Shown in pieces: positions 1 through 7,563 of a stretch of 64,000 bases of DNA. The number at the start of each line of letters is the position of its first letter. Position 1 is the first letter of the stretch. Location of the stretch: positions 600,913 through 664,912 of the forward strand of contig NZ_FMDM01000001.1 of NCBI RefSeq assembly GCF_900090105.1. The letters are read 5' to 3'. Under the pieces are notes generated by a model. The model worked only from the letters and a program-made list of their open reading frames with translations, searched no databases and had not been told where the DNA came from. Both the position numbers and the translations under genes were made by a program. The DNA comes from Micromonospora humi (GTDB lineage: Bacteria; Actinomycetota; Actinomycetes; Mycobacteriales; Micromonosporaceae).

Positions 1-311
1 CCATCTCCGGGGCGGGCAGCGCGTACGTCGGGCAGGCGGTCTGCCGCAGCGGCGCCACCACCGGCGTGCGGTGCGGACTGGTCACCGGGCTGAACCAGAC
101 CGTCAACTACGCCGAGGGCAGCGTCACCGGGCTGATCCGGACCAACATCTGCGCCGAGCCGGGGGACAGCGGCGGCCCGCTCTACGTGGCCGCGACCGGC
201 ACCGTCCTCGGCCTGCTCTCCGGCGGCAGCGGCACCTGCGCCAGCGGCGGCACCAGCTACTACCAGCCGATCCTGGAGATCCTCGCCGCGTACGGCCTGA
301 CCATCCCGTGA
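1..311 (+). CDS. S1-family (streptogrisin-like) serine protease, C-terminal fragment
   Basis: The gene starts before the window; about 102 C-terminal codons remain, in the frame whose codons begin at position 3. The active-site serine motif GDSGGPL is present with the serine codon at 168-170, followed by a strand-rich tail and a C-A-S-G-G segment whose cysteine could pair with the one just before GDSGG. This layout fits secreted chymotrypsin-fold proteases of the streptogrisin / alpha-lytic type, which cleave proteins outside the cell. The catalytic His and Asp, signal peptide and any propeptide lie upstream, so specificity cannot be judged. It ends at a TGA and faces the next gene tail to tail. 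Confidence 0.85.
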   Translation, partial: ISGAGSAYVGQAVCRSGATTGVRCGLVTGLNQTVNYAEGSVTGLIRTNICAEPGDSGGPLYVAATGTVLGLLSGGSGTCASGGTSYYQPILEILAAYGLTIP

Positions 312-317
312 CCGGCG

Positions 318-650
318 TCAGGCGTCGCCGGGCACGGCCATCTCACCGAGGAGCGACCAGTCGTCCTGCGGCACGCTCGCGTTGACGATCCGGGGCGTCT
401 CGGCCAGGTGCGGCGGCAGCGTGCGCTGCGCCTCGCGGAAGTGCGCCGACTGCACGTGCGCCGCGCCGGCCTCGTCGTCGCGGAACGCCTCGACCAGCAC
501 GTACTCGGTCGGGTCGTCCAGGCTGCGGGACCAGTCGAACCACAGGCAGCCGGGCTCGGCCCGGGTCGCCGTGGTGAAGTCGGCGGCGATCTGCGGCCAC
601 CGGTCGGCGTCGGCGGGCCGGACCCGGAACTTGGCGGTAATGAAGATCAT
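318..650 (-). CDS. ABM-family (YgiN-like) putative quinol monooxygenase
   Basis: A 110-residue protein of the antibiotic-biosynthesis-monooxygenase superfamily, small dimeric ferredoxin-fold proteins some of which oxidise quinols or polyphenols without a cofactor. Support: the usual family length, a first strand MIFITAKFRV, the conserved E-P-G-C-L-W-F-D-W block at residues 32-40 and a V-E-A-F strand soon after. The start ATG at 650 is preceded at a 6-nt distance by TAGCCT (minus strand), so the mRNA is probably leaderless. It is monocistronic and convergent with the protease gene. The substrate is unknown. Confidence 0.85.
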   Translation of the reverse strand: MIFITAKFRVRPADADRWPQIAADFTTATRAEPGCLWFDWSRSLDDPTEYVLVEAFRDDEAGAAHVQSAHFREAQRTLPPHLAETPRIVNASVPQDDWSLLGEMAVPGDA

Positions 651-656
651 GGGTCC

Positions 657-662
657 AGGCTA
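657..662 (-). promoter_or_regulatory. -10 box TAGCCT of a leaderless promoter (ABM gene)
   Basis: TAGCCT on the minus strand ends 6 nt before the ATG at 650, which would place the transcription start on the start codon. No Shine-Dalgarno sequence lies between them. Confidence 0.5.
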
Positions 663-849
663 CTCAGGTCGGCCGTCGGTCGGCGCCGACGACGACCGCC
701 GGGCCCCGCAGGGCGGCGGTGCTGTTCCCGGTGGTGCCCGCCGGCCCGCCGACGACCGCGGCGGGCACCCGCGGTGGCCAGGCCGCCCGGACGATTCCGG
801 GTCACGGGCACCGCCGGAACGGAGGACGCCACGCCGGCCCGACGGTCGC

Positions 850-855
850 TAGCCT
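850..855 (+). promoter_or_regulatory. -10 box TAGCCT of a leaderless promoter (DUF1330 gene)
   Basis: TAGCCT is followed by 6 nt and then the GTG at 862. The 211-bp region between 651 and 861 holds no gene that I can support; it is the shared upstream region of two divergent genes. Confidence 0.5.
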
Positions 856-861
856 GGCGCG

Positions 862-1167
862 GTGACCGTCTACGCCCTCGCGCAGCTCACCGTCCACGAC
901 CGGGCGCGCTACGACCGGTACGTCGCCGCCTTCCTGCCGGTGCTCGCCCGGCACGGCGGTCGCCTGCTCGCGGCGGACACCGCACCGCGGGTGGTGTCCG
1001 GCGAGTGGCCGCACGACAAGGTGGTCCTGCTGTCCTTCGACAGCCGGGACGACTTCGAGCGCTGGTCCACCTCGCCGGAATACCGGGAGTTGTCCCGCGA
1101 CCGGGAGGCGGCCACCGACGGGGTGGTGCTGCTGCTCGACGGGATCGGCCACGCCTGGCCGGCCTGA
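862..1167 (+). CDS. DUF1330 family protein
   Basis: A 101-residue cytoplasmic protein of the DUF1330 family, a dimeric alpha/beta-barrel (ferredoxin-like) fold related to ABM proteins; its biochemical role is not established. Family hallmarks seen: a start strand (YALAQLTV), a D-R-A-R-Y-D-R-Y-V helix, and the F-D-S-R-D-D-F-E-R-W block near residues 60-70 followed by S-P-E-Y. GTG 862 is chosen because a -10 box lies 6 nt upstream, as in other leaderless genes nearby. It is convergent with the acetyltransferase-like gene 16 bp downstream. Confidence 0.8.
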   Translation: MTVYALAQLTVHDRARYDRYVAAFLPVLARHGGRLLAADTAPRVVSGEWPHDKVVLLSFDSRDDFERWSTSPEYRELSRDREAATDGVVLLLDGIGHAWPA

Positions 1168-1183
1168 GCGCGCCCCCGGCCGG

Positions 1184-1936
1184 TCAGAGCCGGTGCCGCA
1201 CCCACACGTTGGGCTCGACGTAGGCGGCGTGGTCGTGCGCCACGTCGACCAGCACCGGCGCCAGCGCGCCGGGCACGTGCACCGGTCCGTCGGCGTCGAA
1301 CGGCAGCCCGGTCCAGCGTCGCCAGTCGGCGAGCGTGCCGGTGATCGCCATCGACCGGGGCGCCACCCGCTCGACGACGCCGCCGGCCCGCACGTGCACC
1401 CGCAGCCACGGGTCCTCGGGCAGCCCGTCGGGGCGCCGGCGGGCGGCGTACTCGGCCATCGGCACGTCCGGGAGCGCGGCCTTGCCGTTCGGGCGCACCG
1501 GCGCCACCAGCGTGTCAAAGCCCCGCGCGGCGACGGCCGCGCGCATCGCGTCCAGCATCAGCGCGGACACCCCGCCGCCGCGGCGGTCCGGGCGGACGCA
1601 GATCTCCAGGGCCGAGACCAGGTTGGGGGTGGAACCGGTGAGCCGGCCGAGCGTGGCCCGCTGGATGACCCGGTCCCAGCCTCCGTCGGGCAGCTCGTCC
1701 TCGGTCCAGCGCAGCGGCACCGCGTAGGCCCGCGCGACGACGCGACCCGGCTCGGCCGGGTCGACGGCGGCGAAGACGAACTCGGGGTAGAGGTCGTCGG
1801 CGACGCCGTAGTAGACCGCGCCCATCGGGTCCCAGAGCATGAACTCCGGCCAGGCGCCGACGAAGTCGGCGTCGAGTCGCGGCGCCAGGTCGGGTCGCTC
1901 GGCCAAGGTCATGATCTTCAGGTCCACGACCGGCAC
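1184..1936 (-). CDS. GNAT-like N-acetyltransferase domain protein
   Basis: About 250 residues. The middle carries a GNAT-like acetyl-CoA loop (L-E-I-C-V-R-P-D-R-R-G-G-G-V-S) after a strand, followed by a helix and a strand ending in V-A-P-V-R-P-N. This is the motif-A layout of GNAT acetyltransferases, which move an acetyl group from acetyl-CoA to an amine. The C-terminal third does not match a family I can name. The reading frame stays open far upstream; GTG 1936 is preferred because GGGAG lies 8 nt before it. GTG 1927 and ATG 1912 are alternatives. The substrate is unknown. Confidence 0.65.
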   Translation of the reverse strand: MPVVDLKIMTLAERPDLAPRLDADFVGAWPEFMLWDPMGAVYYGVADDLYPEFVFAAVDPAEPGRVVARAYAVPLRWTEDELPDGGWDRVIQRATLGRLTGSTPNLVSALEICVRPDRRGGGVSALMLDAMRAAVAARGFDTLVAPVRPNGKAALPDVPMAEYAARRRPDGLPEDPWLRVHVRAGGVVERVAPRSMAITGTLADWRRWTGLPFDADGPVHVPGALAPVLVDVAHDHAAYVEPNVWVRHRL

Positions 1937-1984
1937 ACTAGGCACTCCCGGTCCGACCCGCACGCCGATTTCCCGCCGGTGAGC

Positions 1985-1990
1985 TAGGGT
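1985..1990 (+). promoter_or_regulatory. -10 box TAGGGT of the ABC-F leader transcript
   Basis: TAGGGT fits the actinobacterial TAnnnT -10. A start about 7 nt later would give an mRNA whose first ORF is the short one at 2019 and whose leader before the ATPase is about 170 nt. I see no good -35. Confidence 0.4.
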
Positions 1991-2018
1991 GGAGCGGTCC
2001 CCGAGAATCGGAGTGATC

Positions 2019-2048
2019 ATGGCAGGTGACGACGACATCTCCGGGTGA
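2019..2048 (+). CDS. Short leader ORF (9 codons) upstream of the ABC-F gene
   Basis: ATG followed by eight codons and TGA, encoding MAGDDDISG, with GGAG 5 nt upstream as a ribosome site. The last codons and the stop lie within a hairpin (2040-2057) whose loop contains the TGA. ABC-F resistance genes are often controlled by short leader ORFs where drug-stalled ribosomes change RNA folding, so this could be an attenuator peptide. That role is inference; the ORF and hairpin are seen directly. Confidence 0.5.
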   Translation: MAGDDDISG

Positions 2049-2057
2049 GAGCCCGGA
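2040..2057 (+). promoter_or_regulatory. Hairpin enclosing the leader-ORF stop codon
   Basis: Arms TCCGGG and CCCGGA form a perfect 6-bp stem with the loop TGAGAG. The first three loop bases are the leader stop codon. A ribosome terminating or stalled here would melt or block this hairpin. Confidence 0.55.
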
Positions 2058-2117
2058 CGGCCGCCGACGCGCGCACCCCGCGCCGTCGCCGCGGCCCCCC
2101 TCGTCGTCCCCTGCCAC

Positions 2118-2152
2118 CGCCGGGCGCCACGTCGCGCCCCGGCGCTTTCCTT
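2118..2152 (+). terminator. Possible attenuator hairpin before the ABC-F gene
   Basis: Arms CGCCGGG (2118-2124) and CCCGGCG (2138-2144) form a 7-bp stem, with an alternative inner stem GGGCGC/GCGCCC (2122-2139). A short pyrimidine run CTTTCCTT follows. The position between leader ORF and ATPase start fits a conditional terminator, but the run is not a true U-tract. Confidence 0.35.
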
Positions 2153-2165
2153 CCCGAGGTCGATC

Positions 2166-3800
2166 ATGTCCGACGCCTTCGTCGTCAGCTCCGCGCTCAC
2201 CTTCTCCTGGCCGGACGACACTCCGGTCTTCACCGAACTGTCCTTCTCCGTGCCCGCCGGCCGCACCGGTCTGGTGGCTCCCAACGGCACGGGCAAGACC
2301 ACGCTGCTGCGGCTGATCGCCGGCGAACTGCGCCCGGCCGCCGGCACGGTCACCGTCCACGGTGTCCTCGGCTACCTGCCCCAGCACCTGCCGTTCGCCG
2401 TCGACCAGAGCGTCGCGCAGGTCCTCGGCGTCGACCGGGCCGTCGCCGCGCTGCATGCCATCGAGGCCGGTGACGCCCGCGAGGAGCACTTCACCGCCCT
2501 CGGCGACGACTGGGACGTGGAGGAGCGCACCCGGGCGGAGCTGGACCGGCTGGGCCTGGGCGAGCTGGCGCTCGACCGCCGCCTGGGCACGCTCAGCGGC
2601 GGTCAGGTGATCTCGCTGGGCCTGGCCGCGCAGCTGCTGCGCCGCCCGGACGTGCTGCTGCTCGACGAGCCGACGAACAACCTCGACGAGGCGGCCCGCG
2701 AACGGCTCACCGCGGTGCTGCGCGGCTGGGCCGGCTGCCTGCTGGTGGTCAGCCACGACCGGTCGCTGCTCGACGAGATGGACCGGATCGCGTCGCTGGA
2801 GTCCGACGAGATCCGCTGGTACGGCGGCAACTTCAGCGCCTACGAACAGGCGGTACGGGCCGAGCGCGAGGTCGCCGAACGGCAGGTCCGCAGCGCCGAG
2901 CAGGACCTGAAGCGGCAGAAACGCGAGTTGCAGCAGGCCCGGGAACGCGCCGCCCGCCGCGCCTCCACCGCCGCCCGGAACCTGCCCGACGCCGGGCTGG
3001 CCCGGATCGTCGCCGGTGGCCTCAAGCGGGACGCCCAGGTCTCGGCCGGCCGCACCGCCGAGACGCACACCGCCCGCGTCGGCGACGCGCAGGCCCGCCT
3101 GGACCAGGCCAGCCGGGCGGCCCGCCAGGACGACCGGATCGTCATCGACCTGCCGGACACCGCAGTGCCCGCCGGCCGGACCGTCTTCGCCGGCGAACGG
3201 CTGCGCGCCGAGTACGACGGCCGCCCGGTCTTCGCCGGCGTCGACCTGACCGTCCGGGGACCGGAGCGGATCGCGCTCACCGGCGGCAACGGCGTCGGCA
3301 AGTCCACGCTGCTACGCCTGGTCAGCGGCGACCAGGCGCCGGTCGCCGGCACCGCCACCCGGGTCGAGGGCCGGGTGGCCTACCTGTCGCAACGACTGGA
3401 CCTGCTCGACCCGGCGCGGACGGTCGCCGAGAACCTGGCCGCGTTCGCGCCCGCGCTCGCCGACGCCGAACGGATGAACCTGCTGGCCCGGTTCCTGTTC
3501 CGCGGTGACCGGGTGCACCTGCCGGTGCGGGTGCTCTCCGGCGGCGAACTGCTGCGGGCCACCCTGGCCTGCGTGCTGAACGCCTCGCCGGCGCCGCAGC
3601 TGCTGCTGCTCGACGAGCCCACCAACAACCTCGACCTGGACAGCGTCGCGCAGTTGGAGAGCGCGCTCGGCGGCTACCGGGGGGCGATGCTCGTGGTCAG
3701 CCACGACCCGCGGTTCCTGGCCGCGATCGGCGTGCAGCGGTGGCTGCGGCTGGCCGACGGCACGCTTGTCGAGACCCGCGCGCCGGAGGAGGCTGGCTAG
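2166..3800 (+). CDS. ABC-F family ATPase (ribosome-protection / translation-factor type)
   Basis: A 544-residue protein with two ABC ATPase domains and no membrane segments, the ABC-F layout. These proteins bind the ribosomal E site and either dislodge antibiotics or assist translation. Seen: Walker A near residues 40-46 and 375-381, signature LSGGQ near 143 and LSGGE near 457, two Walker B boxes L-L-L-D-E-P-T-N-N-L-D, and a charged, helix-rich linker near residues 235-300 that would reach the peptidyl-transferase centre. The start ATG 2166 has GAGG 6 nt upstream. The structured leader with a short ORF favours inducible antibiotic resistance over a housekeeping role; which drug cannot be read from sequence. 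Confidence 0.93.
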   Translation: MSDAFVVSSALTFSWPDDTPVFTELSFSVPAGRTGLVAPNGTGKTTLLRLIAGELRPAAGTVTVHGVLGYLPQHLPFAVDQSVAQVLGVDRAVAALHAIEAGDAREEHFTALGDDWDVEERTRAELDRLGLGELALDRRLGTLSGGQVISLGLAAQLLRRPDVLLLDEPTNNLDEAARERLTAVLRGWAGCLLVVSHDRSLLDEMDRIASLESDEIRWYGGNFSAYEQAVRAEREVAERQVRSAEQDLKRQKRELQQARERAARRASTAARNLPDAGLARIVAGGLKRDAQVSAGRTAETHTARVGDAQARLDQASRAARQDDRIVIDLPDTAVPAGRTVFAGERLRAEYDGRPVFAGVDLTVRGPERIALTGGNGVGKSTLLRLVSGDQAPVAGTATRVEGRVAYLSQRLDLLDPARTVAENLAAFAPALADAERMNLLARFLFRGDRVHLPVRVLSGGELLRATLACVLNASPAPQLLLLDEPTNNLDLDSVAQLESALGGYRGAMLVVSHDPRFLAAIGVQRWLRLADGTLVETRAPEEAG

Positions 3801-3803
3801 TCT
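3798..3803 (+). promoter_or_regulatory. -10 box TAGTCT, including the ABC-F stop codon
   Basis: The TAG stop of the ABC-F gene (3798-3800) forms the first half of TAGTCT, followed by 6 nt and the ATG at 3810. The thioesterase therefore probably has its own leaderless promoter. Confidence 0.5.
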
Positions 3804-3809
3804 GCCGGC

Positions 3810-4232
3810 ATGGCAGATCCATTCCGGGTGCGCGTCACCGTGCGCGGCTACGAGCTGGACACCCAGGGACACCTCAACCAGGCGGTCTACCTCCAGTACG
3901 CCGAGCACGCCCGCTGGGAGTGCCTGCGCGCCGCCGGGATCGCCCAGGACCGGTTGCTCGCCGGCGGCGTCGGACCGGTCGCCCTGGAGGTGACCGTGCG
4001 CTACCTGCGGGAGCTGCGCGGCGGCGACGAGGTCGACGTCACCTGCGAGTTCCGGTGGGGCGAGGGGAAGACGTTCGGCATCGTGCAGGACTTCACCCGG
4101 CCCGACGGGACCCCGGTCGCCGCGGTGACCGGGGTCGGCGGCCTGCTGGACCTGGCCGCCCGGCGGCTCGTGCCCGAGCCGCGGGAGCGGTTCCGCGCGC
4201 TGGCCGTCGACCGGGCGCCGATGAGCCTCTGA
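3810..4232 (+). CDS. Acyl-CoA thioesterase, 4HBT / YbgC-like hotdog protein
   Basis: A 140-residue single hotdog-fold protein. Such enzymes hydrolyse acyl-CoA or acyl-ACP thioesters in the cytoplasm. The family motif D-x-x-G-H-x-N is intact (D17, H21, N23, in E-L-D-T-Q-G-H-L-N), followed by the long central helix (V-Y-L-Q-Y-A-E-H-A-R-W). Length is normal for the family. It begins 10 nt after the ABC-F stop but has its own -10 box, so it may be transcribed both with and without the ATPase gene. The acyl substrate is not known. Confidence 0.85.
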   Translation: MADPFRVRVTVRGYELDTQGHLNQAVYLQYAEHARWECLRAAGIAQDRLLAGGVGPVALEVTVRYLRELRGGDEVDVTCEFRWGEGKTFGIVQDFTRPDGTPVAAVTGVGGLLDLAARRLVPEPRERFRALAVDRAPMSL

Positions 4233-4276
4233 GCCGTCCCGGGCCCGTCGCGCCGTCCGGTCCCGGCGGCGGCGGG

Positions 4277-5104
4277 TCAGGCGGGCCGGCGGCCCCACAC
4301 CGAGACCAGCGGCGCGAGCGTGAGGTCGAGGTCGCCCGCGTCGACCGCGGCCAGGTGCGCGTCGATCTCGGTGTCGTCGGTCAGGCCGGCGGCGAGCAGG
4401 TCGGCGCGGACCATGCGCACGGTGGCGGCTTCCAGCCGGTCGCACGCCACCCCGCCGACCGGGAAGCAGCCGGCCGCCGCGACGTCGACCAGGCCGGCCG
4501 CCCGCAACGCCCGCGGCAGCGTCCGGCCGAAACGCATGTCGGCGCCCCGACGGGTCATCAGCTCCCGGACGGCGCGCCGCAGCGTGTTGGCCCGCCGCTG
4601 CGCCGGGCCGACCTCGTCCAGGCAGGCCAGCGGCTGCAGCTCGGTGTCGGCGTCCTCCACCAGCAGCCAACCGCCGGGCCGCAGCGCCGCCACCATCGTG
4701 GCCAGCGCGCGGGCCCGGTCGGGCACGTGCACGAGCACCAGCCGCGCGTGCACCAGGTCGAACGTGCCGGGCTGCGGCGGCGGGTCCCGGACGACGTCGT
4801 GCTCGCGCACCTCGTATCCGCCGCGCCGGTCCAACCAGGACGGGTCGATGTCGGTGGCGAGCACGTGACCGGTCGGGCCGACGGCCGCGGCCAGGGCCTC
4901 GGGAACGCCGGGACCACCGGCGCCCACCTCCCAGCAGCGCCACCCCGCCCGCAGCCCGAGCCGTTCGGCGTGCCCCCGCGTGACGCCGTCGAACAGCGCG
5001 GCCAGCCAGGTGAACCGCTCGCCCGCCTCCGCCCGGGCGTTGTCGAGCAGGTAACGGTGAGCCGGCTCGGGCGGGGGGTCGACGGCGTCCCGCGATGCGT
5101 TCAC
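4277..5104 (-). CDS. Class I SAM-dependent methyltransferase
   Basis: A 275-residue cytoplasmic protein with a Rossmann-type methyltransferase core. Motif I (W-E-V-G-A-G-G-P-G) lies at residues 58-66 and the acidic end of strand 2 (A-T-D-I-D) near 83-87. Motif post-I D-L-V-H-A-R and P-G-G-W-L-L-V-E-D follow in the usual order. It resembles UbiE/COQ5-like or tool-compound methyltransferases, but the C-terminal cap that would define the substrate is not diagnostic. Start GTG 5104 has a GAGG-containing stretch just upstream. It is followed on the same strand by nothing, as the thioesterase gene faces it. Confidence 0.85.
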   Translation of the reverse strand: MNASRDAVDPPPEPAHRYLLDNARAEAGERFTWLAALFDGVTRGHAERLGLRAGWRCWEVGAGGPGVPEALAAAVGPTGHVLATDIDPSWLDRRGGYEVREHDVVRDPPPQPGTFDLVHARLVLVHVPDRARALATMVAALRPGGWLLVEDADTELQPLACLDEVGPAQRRANTLRRAVRELMTRRGADMRFGRTLPRALRAAGLVDVAAAGCFPVGGVACDRLEAATVRMVRADLLAAGLTDDTEIDAHLAAVDAGDLDLTLAPLVSVWGRRPA

Positions 5105-5136
5105 GGACCCATCCTCACGCCCCGACGGGTGGGTTG

Positions 5137-5796
5137 TCAGCCGCTGCCACGCAGGTAGGCGAGCACGGCCAGCACCCGGCGGTTGGTGTCGTCGTCCGGC
5201 GGCAGGTCCAGCTTGGCCAGGATGTTGCCCACGTGCTTGCCGACCGCGGCCTCGGTGACGTGCAGCCGGGCGGCGATCGCGCCGTTGGAGTGGCCCTCGG
5301 CGACCAGGCCCAGCACCTCCCGCTCGCGTCGGGACAGCGCGCCGAGCGGGTCCCGCGGTCGGCGCAGCAGGTGCCGCACCACGTCCGGGTCGACGGCCGT
5401 GCCGCCGACGGCCACCCGGCGCAGCGTGTCGGCGAACTCGGCCACGTCGGCCACCCGGTCCTTGAGCAGGTAGCCGACCCGCCGGCCGTCGCCGCTGTCC
5501 AGCAGCGCCGCGGCGTACCCGCTCTGCACGTGCTGGCTCAACACCACCACGGCGAGGTCGGGTCGCTCCGCGCGCAGCGTCACCGCCGCGCGCAGGCCGT
5601 CGTCGCGGTGCTCCGGCGGCATCCGGATGTCGGTCACCACCAGGTCCGGCCGGTGGGTACGGACCGCGTCCAGCAGCTCCGGGGCGGAGCCGACCGCGGC
5701 GGCCACCGCGAAGCCGAAGCGGGTCAGCAGGCCCACCAGTCCCTCGCGGAGGAGGACCTCGTCCTCGGCGAGGACGACCCGGGTCACGGACGGCAC
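5137..5796 (-). CDS. NarL/FixJ-type response regulator
   Basis: A 219-residue regulator: receiver domain at about 1-125 with the phospho-acceptor Asp at 56 (V-V-T-D-I-R-M-P), then a LuxR-type helix-turn-helix near 150-215 (L-S-R-R-E-R-E-V-L-G-L-V-A-E-G). The GTG start overlaps the end of the histidine kinase gene by 13 nt, so the two are translationally coupled and form one two-component system. The target genes are unknown; the pair stands apart from any transporter. Confidence 0.93.
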   Translation of the reverse strand: MPSVTRVVLAEDEVLLREGLVGLLTRFGFAVAAAVGSAPELLDAVRTHRPDLVVTDIRMPPEHRDDGLRAAVTLRAERPDLAVVVLSQHVQSGYAAALLDSGDGRRVGYLLKDRVADVAEFADTLRRVAVGGTAVDPDVVRHLLRRPRDPLGALSRREREVLGLVAEGHSNGAIAARLHVTEAAVGKHVGNILAKLDLPPDDDTNRRVLAVLAYLRGSG

Positions 5797-7067
5797 GGCA
5801 GCTCCACCCGCACGAGGGTAGGCCCGCCGGGCGGACTGGACAGCAGCAACCTGCCGTCCACCGCGGCCACCCGGTCGGCGAGCCCGGTCAGGCCGGTGCC
5901 CCGGTCCGGGTCGGCGCCGCCCCGGCCGTCGTCCTCGACCTCCACCACCAACCGGCGGTCGGCCCGGGTCAGCCGCACCTCGGCCCGGGTCGCGCCGGCG
6001 TGCCGGGCCACGTTTCCCAGCGCCTCGGAGACGACGTACCAGGCGGTGGTCTCGACCAGCTCCGGCGCGGGGTGGGACAGCTCGGCCCGCACGGTGACCG
6101 GGACCACCGACCGGGCGGCCAGGTCACCGACCGCGCCGGCCAGCCCCAACTCGGTGAGCTGCCGGGGGCGCAGGCCCTGGACGATGCCGCGCAGCGTCAC
6201 CATCAGCTCCTTGGCCTGCTCGTGCGCCGCGTCGAGCGGTCGGGCGGCGGGGGAGTCGTCCGGCACGTCGAGGCGGGCCAGCCCGAGCTGGAGGGTGAGG
6301 CTGGTCAGGCGCGGCTGCGCCCCGTCGTGCACGTCCCGCTCGATGCGGCGGCGTTCCGCCTCGTAGGCGCCCACCAGGCGGGCCCGGGACCGGGTCACCT
6401 CCCGCAGCGCGCCGGCGTCGGGCGCGCCGTCGAGCAGCCACCGGGCCACCGCCGCCTGGCCGGCGACCAGCAGACCGGCCAGGTAGAGCAGCGCCGGCGC
6501 GGCGAGCACGCCGGCGACGGCGTAGGGTACCGCCCCGGCCGGCGTGTCCACCGTGGCCCAGACCAGCACGATCCGGTCCCCGCCGCCGGCCAGCCACGGC
6601 CCGGCGACCAGCGCCACGTCGAGCAGCACCAGCAGGCCGAACGTGCCGTAGGCGAGCGGCACCACGGTGGCCAGCCAGGCGGTGTACGCGACCTCCCGCC
6701 AGGCGGCGGCGCTGCTCCAGCGGGCCGCCGGGCCGCGCCGGGCCGGGCCGGGTCGGGGCCGGTCGTCGACCAGGCCGAGCCGCCACCGCTCGACCGCCGC
6801 CACCGGCACGCTCGTCAGCGGCGCCGACGCGAGCGCGACCGACGCCAGCACGGCGAGCACGGCCAGCACCCGCACGTCGACCGGCCGGCCCTGCCGCAGC
6901 GCGCTCGCCACCAGCAGCAGCGGCGCGGCGACCACGGACCACGCGACCGCCAGCACGCCGGCGACCGGCAGGGTGGTCGCGGCGTACGCCAGGGCGCGCC
7001 AGGGCCAGGCGGAGAGCGGGTAGTGGCGGCGGCGCAACGCCCCGGCCAGGTACGACGGCTGAGTCAT
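5784..7067 (-). CDS. Sensor histidine kinase, HisKA_3 type
   Basis: A 427-residue membrane kinase. The N-terminal 210 residues contain about five hydrophobic segments (putative sensor region), followed by the dimerisation helix with the phospho-accepting His at 247 (E-R-D-V-H-D-G-A-Q) and a HATPase domain ending in G-L-T-G-L-A-D-R. It would autophosphorylate and pass phosphate to the overlapping response regulator. No periplasmic domain large enough to suggest a ligand is visible, so it may sense membrane state. TAGCGT lies 6 nt before the ATG, so it is likely leaderless. Confidence 0.93.
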   Translation of the reverse strand: MTQPSYLAGALRRRHYPLSAWPWRALAYAATTLPVAGVLAVAWSVVAAPLLLVASALRQGRPVDVRVLAVLAVLASVALASAPLTSVPVAAVERWRLGLVDDRPRPGPARRGPAARWSSAAAWREVAYTAWLATVVPLAYGTFGLLVLLDVALVAGPWLAGGGDRIVLVWATVDTPAGAVPYAVAGVLAAPALLYLAGLLVAGQAAVARWLLDGAPDAGALREVTRSRARLVGAYEAERRRIERDVHDGAQPRLTSLTLQLGLARLDVPDDSPAARPLDAAHEQAKELMVTLRGIVQGLRPRQLTELGLAGAVGDLAARSVVPVTVRAELSHPAPELVETTAWYVVSEALGNVARHAGATRAEVRLTRADRRLVVEVEDDGRGGADPDRGTGLTGLADRVAAVDGRLLLSSPPGGPTLVRVELPCRP

Positions 7068-7073
7068 GGGCTG

Positions 7074-7079
7074 ACGCTA
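7074..7079 (-). promoter_or_regulatory. -10 box TAGCGT of a leaderless promoter (kinase-regulator operon)
   Basis: TAGCGT on the minus strand, 6 nt before the kinase ATG at 7067. Confidence 0.5.
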
Positions 7080-7263
7080 GCCAGCGGCCGGGCGGCCGGC
7101 CCAGCCGTCCAGACCCCGGTTGCGGGGTGGGTCTGGCCCTACCCCGGTCCGGCCCGCCCCGCCCCGTGCGCGCGGCCGGCGTCCTGGCCGGCCGTCGCGC
7201 CGCTGTTCGGCCGGGTGTCGTGGGCGGCTCCGCGCCTGCTCCGGGAGTGTCGTCCGGCGCGCC

Positions 7264-7269
7264 TATCCT
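7264..7269 (+). promoter_or_regulatory. -10 box TATCCT of a leaderless promoter (DUF1905-sirtuin operon)
   Basis: TATCCT is followed by 6 nt and the ATG at 7276. Confidence 0.5.
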
Positions 7270-7275
7270 GACCGG

Positions 7276-7563
7276 ATGGAGCTGGCGTTCAGCGGCGAGG
7301 TCTGGTTCTGGCGGGGGCCGGCGCCCCACCACTTCGTGACCGTGCCCGCCGAGCAGTGCGCCGCGCTGGCGGCCGCCGCGGCGTCGGTCAGCTACGGCTG
7401 GGGCATGATCCCGGTCGGCGTCCGGATCGGCGGCACCGCGTGGCGCACGTCGCTGTGGCCGAAGGACGGGCGTTACCTGGTGCCGCTGCGGGTCGCGGCG
7501 CGTCGGGCGGAGGGCATCGAGCTCGGCGACCGGGTGGACGTCCGGCTGACGGTGGACGGGTGA
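7276..7563 (+). CDS. DUF1905 domain protein
   Basis: A 95-residue protein. DUF1905 is a small beta-rich domain of unknown biochemical role. Seen: the opening strand (L-A-F-S-G-E-V-W-F-W-R-G), the F-V-T-V-P segment, the Y-G-W-G-M-I-P-V turn and the closing G-D-R-V-D-V-R-L strand, all characteristic. The start ATG sits 6 nt after TATCCT. Its TGA overlaps the GTG of the sirtuin gene (GTGA), so the two proteins are translated in a coupled way and may act together. Confidence 0.85.
   Translation: MELAFSGEVWFWRGPAPHHFVTVPAEQCAALAAAAASVSYGWGMIPVGVRIGGTAWRTSLWPKDGRYLVPLRVAARRAEGIELGDRVDVRLTVDG

Noticed and set aside
3312..4943. A 543-codon minus-strand frame over the ABC-F, thioesterase and methyltransferase region
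   Set aside because: It crosses the well-supported ABC-F, thioesterase and methyltransferase genes; the translation is compositional shadow without motifs.
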